Source: Bacteroidota bacterium (GTDB lineage: Bacteria > Bacteroidota > Bacteroidia > Bacteroidales > Porphyromonadaceae). From it: DNA of 19,138 nucleotides. Shown piece after piece: positions 14,881 to 19,138 of the stretch. A model generated the notes under the pieces. The model did not search any database. It saw only the letters and a program-made list of their open reading frames with translations, and was not told the DNA's origin. The stretch covers positions 1-19,138 of the forward strand of contig JAEWGA010000021.1 of NCBI GenBank assembly GCA_023388555.1, in the 5' to 3' direction. A program made the translations under genes and the position numbers. The number at the start of each line of letters is the position of its first letter. Positions within the stretch are counted from its first letter, which is position 1.

Positions 14881-15510
14881 TTAGTGATTTGTAAGGTAGC
14901 TGGATACACCTTCGTGGTCTCCTTTCATAGCATCTTTACCTTCGCTCCAGTTAGCGGGGCACACTTCGCCGTACTTTTCAAAGTGTTGCAAGGCATCAAC
15001 CATACGCAGTACCTCGTCCACATTTCGGCCAAGGGGAAGGTCGTTAATCACCATATGGCGAATGATTCCTTCCTTATCTATCAGGAACAAACCGCGGTAA
15101 GCGACTGGTTCACCTTCGCAGTAAGCGTGGCCATTTTCGTCGTAGTGCTCTTCGCTTGCCAAAACGCCGTAGTTAATGGATATAGTTTTAGAGAAGTCGG
15201 ATATGATGGGGTAAGAAACACCCTTAATACCACCCTGACGACGGTCCATGTTTAACCACGCGAAGTGAGAGTATTTAGAGTCAACCGAGCAAGCTACCAC
15301 TTGCACATCTCTCTTTTCAAATTCGTCCAACTTTTCTTGGAAAGCGTGTAGCTCGGTAGGGCATACAAAGGTAAAGTCCATGGGGTAGAAGAATAGGACT
15401 ACATACTTCTTACCTTCAAATTGCTCAAGGGTAAAGTTGTCGATGAATTCGGTAGCTGTTACAGCTATCTCTTTAATAGCAGGGGCTTTTTTTCCTATTA
15501 ATGAGTACAT
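14881..15510 (-). CDS. Typical 2-Cys peroxiredoxin (AhpC/Prx1 family)
   Basis: 209 residues, cytoplasmic. Reduces hydrogen peroxide and organic peroxides; the peroxidatic and resolving cysteines from two subunits form a disulfide that is recycled by thioredoxin or AhpF-type reductants. The core motif FYPMDFTFVCPTE (41-53) contains C50, the peroxidatic cysteine, with P43, T47 and R139 as catalytic partners; EVCPANW (182-188) contains the resolving C184. Residues about 118-136 carry an acidic insertion with another cysteine (C131) where most relatives have a short turn. The GGLG motif linked to overoxidation sensitivity is GGIK here, and the C-terminus lacks the YF pair. No ahpF gene is in the window. 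It is flanked by an inverted repeat pair upstream and a clear terminator downstream. Confidence 0.93.
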   Translation of the reverse strand: MYSLIGKKAPAIKEIAVTATEFIDNFTLEQFEGKKYVVLFFYPMDFTFVCPTELHAFQEKLDEFEKRDVQVVACSVDSKYSHFAWLNMDRRQGGIKGVSYPIISDFSKTISINYGVLASEEHYDENGHAYCEGEPVAYRGLFLIDKEGIIRHMVINDLPLGRNVDEVLRMVDALQHFEKYGEVCPANWSEGKDAMKGDHEGVSSYLTNH

Positions 15511-15538
15511 GTTTTTTGAGTGTAAATAAATTAGAACT

Positions 15539-15575
15539 AAGGAGAACTCTTCCTATACATCAGGAGAAGCCTTCC
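15539..15575 (-). promoter_or_regulatory. Two tandem AAGGA-N6-TTCCT-type inverted repeats upstream of the peroxiredoxin gene
   Basis: AAGGA-GAACTC-TTCCT lies at 15539-15554 and a second copy, AGGA-GAAGCC-TTCC, at 15562-15575; the two share 12 of 14 bases and repeat every 22 bases, about two helical turns. The first copy is 28 bases from the start codon. The first copy matches the full 5-N6-5 pattern found upstream of tpx (181-196). A DNA-binding regulator of peroxide response is an inference from position; no -7/-33 pair is clear in this spacer. Confidence 0.4.
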
Positions 15576-15670
15576 ATTAGCAAAACAAGCAAGTTGTAAT
15601 TATGTTCATAGTGCGGCACTTTTTTTGCGCACTTTCCTGCTTTTCGTGTATTTAGGCGGCATTATAAGCC

Positions 15671-15710
15671 AAAAAGAAAGGCTGCACTTGGTAACCCAAG
15701 CACAGCCTTT
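15671..15710 (-). terminator. Terminator of the OmpA-family gene
   Basis: AAAGGCTG (15677-15684) and CAGCCTTT (15703-15710) form the base of a stem that continues, after a 2-base mismatch, with ACTTGG/CCAAG-type pairing and a short loop. On the minus strand it is followed by a T-run (complement of 15671-15675). It lies 23 bases past the OmpA-family stop. T's also follow on the plus side, so it may act in both directions. Confidence 0.8.
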
Positions 15711-15733
15711 TTATGTATTACAACTATGAGTTA

Positions 15734-16630
15734 TTACTCACACAAAACGGGGCGGATATCCACACGTCTTGCTTCGGGCCAAGTGTTGGTAACACTGTCA
15801 ATTCCAGAAGGAGTAATTTCCAGCCTATCCCTACTGATGCCATTAGCTACCAAGTAGTCGGCAACAGCGTTTACACGACGCCCCGAGAGGCGGTTGTTAA
15901 AATTCAAGTTTCCTTCGGGAGAGGCGTAACCTTTAAGGGCCATCTTCACAGTTGAGTTTTCTTTCATCCAAGCTACTACGCCGTCCAATGTTTCTTTGGA
16001 CTGAGCAGTAAGGTCGGCTTTAGCTACCGAGAAGAAAACCTGAGAGAGGAAGTTTTCGGCCATTCCACCAGCAACAACGGTGTTGTCGGTTAAAGATGCA
16101 GCCGGAGCAGAAGGCACCAATGTAGCCCCTGGAGTTTTGTCCAGCCCTTGACCACCTAAAATAGCATTAATAGTGGCGGGGTCCAGTTTGCCATTGTTAG
16201 CCAAGATGAGCGTCATCAGTAGCCTTTCCATACGGTCCAAACGGTCCTTGTACTCGTCTACATAAGTTGCGCGCAAGGCTTGGTCCAGCAAACGGCGCTT
16301 CAGGGTTTCTACTTTGAAACGTTGTAGCATGCGGTCCTGTTCGCGTTTTTGCACATAGGGAGCACGCGCTTCTACAATCATTTTGGTTATTAGCTCTTCG
16401 GCTTCGTCACGGCATATAGGCAAGTATTCATCCTTGTCCTTCTTGCAGCCGTCACAATCTTTGCAGTCCGAGCATTTTCCACCTCTCTCTTCGCAGCCAC
16501 AATCACAGTCCGATACATTGTATTCGCTGTAAAACTTCTTTAGTAGCTGCTTTGCTGTCACATCCTCCTGGGCAAAGGCGCCAACAGAGAGGAGGAGCGA
16601 GAGCGAGAGTAGCGTGATTATTTTTTTCAT
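15734..16630 (-). CDS. OmpA-family outer membrane protein with cysteine-rich segment
   Basis: 298 residues. The signal peptide ends at GAFA|Q (about residue 20). A segment at 42-73 carries eight cysteines in the order C-x-C-x-C-x6-C-x2-C-x2-C-x2-C, then C73; a further cysteine is at 297. A charged helical region (about 75-145) and a Pro/Ala linker lead to an OmpA C-terminal peptidoglycan-binding domain (about 192-294), with GYASPEGN at 234-241 and LSGRRVNAVADYL at 248-260. R252 matches the peptidoglycan-contacting arginine of E. coli OmpA, but the paired aspartate is replaced by S237, a variant I recall as common in Bacteroidota. It lacks an N-terminal barrel, so it is probably periplasmic and tethers the cell wall to partners. 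It begins 27 bases after the three-barrel gene and is likely co-transcribed. Confidence 0.88.
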   Translation of the reverse strand: MKKIITLLSLSLLLSVGAFAQEDVTAKQLLKKFYSEYNVSDCDCGCEERGGKCSDCKDCDGCKKDKDEYLPICRDEAEELITKMIVEARAPYVQKREQDRMLQRFKVETLKRRLLDQALRATYVDEYKDRLDRMERLLMTLILANNGKLDPATINAILGGQGLDKTPGATLVPSAPAASLTDNTVVAGGMAENFLSQVFFSVAKADLTAQSKETLDGVVAWMKENSTVKMALKGYASPEGNLNFNNRLSGRRVNAVADYLVANGISRDRLEITPSGIDSVTNTWPEARRVDIRPVLCE

Positions 16631-16657
16631 AAACTATAAATTCGTGTTAGGTGGCTA

Positions 16658-18802
16658 TTAGAATACAAAACGGTATCCTACAGCTAACATATTGTTGGTG
16701 AACTTACCTCTTACAGAGTAGTCTACAAACAGCGCACCGTTAGCAACGTTATTGATGTTAACACCAGCAATAAAGTTAGGAGTGAATGCCGAACCTAAAC
16801 CGTGGTTAAAGAAACCAAGGCCAAGGCCTGCGTAAGGAGTCACAGGGCTTTCGTTTAGGTTGAAGTTGTACAGCACGTTTGCGCTAAGACCAAAACCGTT
16901 TTTGCTACCTACGCCAAGGAACAGCTCGGGAACAAAGTCGAAGTTAGTGTTGCTTATTTGCATGTAACCACGAGCGCCTACAGTCCACATTGTAGATTCA
17001 CCAAAGTTCAGGCCAGTGATAGCACTAACACGGTTCAGTTTAAGGTAGTTAGCATCGGCAGGGCGTGGGTCTTCGTTATTGTATTCCACCCGAGGCTCTT
17101 GGGGTGCTACGCGTTGTGCAGGAGCCACTTGTTGTTGTACAGGGGCTTGGCCTGAAGGTATAACGGTAGTTTGGGCAGGAGCAGCACCTGGAGTAATGAT
17201 AGTAGTAGTGGTAGCTGGTTGGTTAGCAACTACAGTGCTGTTATCCAACTTTTGTACCAGGTTACGTACTTCGTTTATCAGCTCTTGGTTAGAGGCTTGT
17301 TCCTTGTCGGCGTTCTGAGACTTAACAGCGGTAAGGATAACTTCCATTTCCTTGCTCGAGAAGTTTTCGGCACGGGCGCTCTCTTCCTTGCGTATCTTTT
17401 GCAGGATGCGGTTCACCATACGCTCAAATTCCTTCTTAGTCATCTTTTCGCAACCTCTGGATTGAGAGAAGATGCCACGACGCATGCTGTTGATAGCCTC
17501 GTTATCGAAGCCACGGCCATACTCAGGAGCTGTTTCGGGCATACCTAAGTTAACGCGTAAGCCAGCGGTGTACATAAGGCTTGCAGTGATGTCGGAAGGC
17601 TTTTGTGTTTTTTCTACTATAACACGGTTCGACATAAGCATAGAGTTGATGTTACCATAGAAGGCAAAGTAGCGCGACATAGGTATCTCAACACCTGCAC
17701 CAGCCAAAGCAAACAGGTTCTTTTTCTTGAAACCAGTAGTTTCTTCTTCGGGGTTTACAGCCTTATCTATAAAGTTGTTATCGTCCAAGTAACCTGCACC
17801 TAATTGTAGGTAAGGAACAATACCGCGGGGGTAGTTCAAACGTGCAATGATGTTACCACCATACATCTTCAGGTCCTTGTTAAAGTTGAAGTCCAATGTG
17901 TTAGGATTCTTAGTTGCTTGGTAGTAGAAAGCACGAACACCTATAAGGCTCGACAGGTCCACACCAGCAGAACCCCCTAAGAACCATTGGTCCGCACGGC
18001 CTAAGGACTCCTTAAAGTCTACATACGCAATACCTGGCTCTAAAACGAACTTAGGACCACGGAAGCCATCGGTAAACAAGTTACGGTAAGCACGGCCATA
18101 TCTGTCGGACTCCGCTTGGGTGTTACCGCCTAAGTAAAAGTCCAAAGAGGCGAGTGCCGACCAGTTACCCCAACGTTTGTCTTGGTCCTTAACAGTAGGA
18201 TCTATGTAGGGGTTTATGGCATCTACATTAAAACGGGTGTATTTAGCTTCCAACGAAAGGGCAATACGGTCCGCCAAGCCAAACTTAACACCACCACCAA
18301 GGCTTACGTATAGTTGCTTTTCTTTTAGCTTAGCCTCTTCTAGCTTGTCTTCAATTGCGCCACCTACGGTATTACCAGAGATACCTTTGAAGGGGTCGTA
18401 ACCAAAAATCTGAACACCTGTACCGGCTGTTACGTATGGGGATACAGCGTAACCTCCTAAAATATTGATCTTAGCTTCACCACCCAGGCGAGTAATATCA
18501 ATTTTCATACCATCGAGCTTCTTCAGGGTTTCCTCGTTAAAAGGCTGCCCTTTCCATTGCTCTAAGGCGTTCTTGATGTTAAGAGACTTTTCAAATGTTC
18601 CGCGAAGTTCAAAGAATGGACCGAATCCAAAACCAACTCGCGCTCCGTAGAAAGGAGAATCTTTAAGTTTAATGCTTTTGTTCCACCAAGTGTACTCTAC
18701 CAAGGGAGAAATAGTAACACTAACATCCTGCACTTGGGCTTGTACACTACCGAATGCGAGGGCACTCAAGGCCCCAGCAAGTAGGAGTTTGCTTTTCTTC
18801 AT
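16658..18802 (-). CDS. Large outer membrane protein with three barrel-like domains and a helical linker
   Basis: 714 residues. The signal peptide ends at VQA|Q (about residue 22). Three strand-rich domains are visible: about 28-226, 250-420 and 588-714. Each carries a similar PY-plus-glycine strand (SPYVTAGTGV at 121-130, VPYLQLGAGY at 329-338, TPYAGLGLGF at 655-664). Between the second and third is a charged helical, possibly coiled-coil stretch (about 438-520) followed by a Thr/Pro/Gln/Ala-rich linker (521-585). The protein ends in YRFVF, a typical barrel-assembly signal. Each domain has roughly the size of an 8-stranded barrel. It is the first gene of a pair with the OmpA-family gene and has a candidate promoter 40-50 bases upstream. 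The family is not identified; a surface or structural role is an inference. Confidence 0.85.
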   Translation of the reverse strand: MKKSKLLLAGALSALAFGSVQAQVQDVSVTISPLVEYTWWNKSIKLKDSPFYGARVGFGFGPFFELRGTFEKSLNIKNALEQWKGQPFNEETLKKLDGMKIDITRLGGEAKINILGGYAVSPYVTAGTGVQIFGYDPFKGISGNTVGGAIEDKLEEAKLKEKQLYVSLGGGVKFGLADRIALSLEAKYTRFNVDAINPYIDPTVKDQDKRWGNWSALASLDFYLGGNTQAESDRYGRAYRNLFTDGFRGPKFVLEPGIAYVDFKESLGRADQWFLGGSAGVDLSSLIGVRAFYYQATKNPNTLDFNFNKDLKMYGGNIIARLNYPRGIVPYLQLGAGYLDDNNFIDKAVNPEEETTGFKKKNLFALAGAGVEIPMSRYFAFYGNINSMLMSNRVIVEKTQKPSDITASLMYTAGLRVNLGMPETAPEYGRGFDNEAINSMRRGIFSQSRGCEKMTKKEFERMVNRILQKIRKEESARAENFSSKEMEVILTAVKSQNADKEQASNQELINEVRNLVQKLDNSTVVANQPATTTTIITPGAAPAQTTVIPSGQAPVQQQVAPAQRVAPQEPRVEYNNEDPRPADANYLKLNRVSAITGLNFGESTMWTVGARGYMQISNTNFDFVPELFLGVGSKNGFGLSANVLYNFNLNESPVTPYAGLGLGFFNHGLGSAFTPNFIAGVNINNVANGALFVDYSVRGKFTNNMLAVGYRFVF

Positions 18803-18849
18803 AATCTAAAATTAATAGTTCACATTACTATTGTGATACATAACCATCG

Positions 18850-18880
18850 CAAAGATACAAAATATTTCGAACGGCTAAAA
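18850..18880 (-). promoter_or_regulatory. Promoter of the three-barrel/OmpA gene pair
   Basis: On the minus strand TATCTTTG (18857-18850) matches the Bacteroides -7 consensus TAnnTTTG exactly. With a 19-base spacer the -33 position (18880-18877) reads TTTT, three of four matches to TTTG. Transcription would begin near 18842, giving a leader of about 40 bases before the ATG at 18802. Confidence 0.6.
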
Positions 18881-18890
18881 CCTTTGTATC
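18854..18890. repeat. Perfect 8-base inverted repeat spanning the promoter
   Basis: GATACAAA (18854-18861) and TTTGTATC (18883-18890) are exact inverted copies with 21 bases between. The left copy overlaps the -7 element and the right copy lies just beyond the -33 position of the three-barrel promoter. Such placement suits an operator; it could also be chance in an A/T-rich stretch. Confidence 0.5.
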
Positions 18891-19138
18891 AGCACATTAA
18901 CGCCAATTCTGTGCACCCACCTATATTTTAAGGATGGGCATAACCAACCAAAGCCTTAACAAAAACAGAGAGAATTTAGCACTTACCCCTATACTCCTTT
19001 GCCCCTATATATAATATTGTACTCCCCTCCACTACCGCCAGCCTGGCCTGTGTTTTTTAATCCCCATTGGGAGACCTTTCTTTTGTGGAGTTATGATATA
19101 GAAGCATGATGTTGAGAAGAAATTTCTCAGATAGGGAA

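Larger units (their letters stand above)
18803..19138. other. 336-base end region with promoter of the three-barrel gene
   Basis: The left part carries the promoter and inverted repeat described separately. The middle is A/T-rich without recognised features. Near the right edge there is a short palindrome, TGAGAA (19113-19118) with TTCTCA (19124-19129), and an ATG at 19106 that opens a plus-strand frame of 11 codons reaching the window edge; it could be the start of a gene but there is too little to judge. Confidence 0.5.

Noticed and set aside
19106..19138. ATG opening an 11-codon plus-strand frame at the window edge
   Set aside because: Too short to support as a gene; noted within the end-region entry only.

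Overview
The window looks like chromosomal DNA from a member of the Bacteroidota, most likely the order Bacteroidales and possibly Porphyromonas-like; the genus is an inference. The evidence is a SusC/TonB-type outer membrane receptor with a carboxypeptidase-regulatory-like N-terminal domain, several relaxed-lipobox lipoproteins, protein families I recall as restricted to Bacteroidota (DUF4857, DUF4876, DUF6850), outer membrane barrels with little Shine-Dalgarno signal, and promoter elements of the Bacteroides -7 form TAnnTTTG. I see no tRNA, CRISPR array, insertion sequence or prophage gene.

Layout. The window opens with the last 41 codons of an outer membrane receptor (+), then a thiol peroxidase tpx (+) closed by a strong hairpin, then a D-2-hydroxyacid dehydrogenase (+). 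A shared hairpin separates these from a long minus-strand block. Read in the direction of transcription (11876 down to 2057), the block encodes nine proteins: an OB-fold-like lipoprotein with a Cys/His motif, a small PepSY membrane protein, a TonB-dependent receptor, a small lipoprotein, a DUF6850 outer membrane barrel, a DUF4876 lipoprotein, an ABC ATPase, an ABC-2-type permease, and a DUF4857 membrane-anchored periplasmic protein. Five of the eight junctions are 4-base ATGA overlaps and the other three gaps are 5, 23 and 35 bases, so this is almost certainly one operon. It spans the outer membrane, periplasm and inner membrane and is the best candidate here for an undescribed transport or metal-handling system.

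Upstream of a 470-base spacer lie a YihY/BrkB membrane protein, the RNase P RNA gene rnpB with a recognisable promoter, an unrecognised helical protein of 179 residues, and a typical 2-Cys peroxiredoxin with a clear terminator, all on the minus strand. Further right, a minus-strand pair encodes a three-barrel outer membrane protein of 714 residues and an OmpA-family protein with a cysteine-rich segment; they share one promoter and one terminator. The last 336 bases are mostly non-coding, with a possible start of a plus-strand gene at the very end.

Two themes tie the window together: cell-envelope function (two receptors, several barrels, several lipoproteins, OmpA) and peroxide defence (Tpx and the 2-Cys peroxiredoxin). 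The same inverted repeat, AAGGA-N6-TTCCT, lies upstream of both peroxidase genes, which suggests but does not prove a shared regulator.
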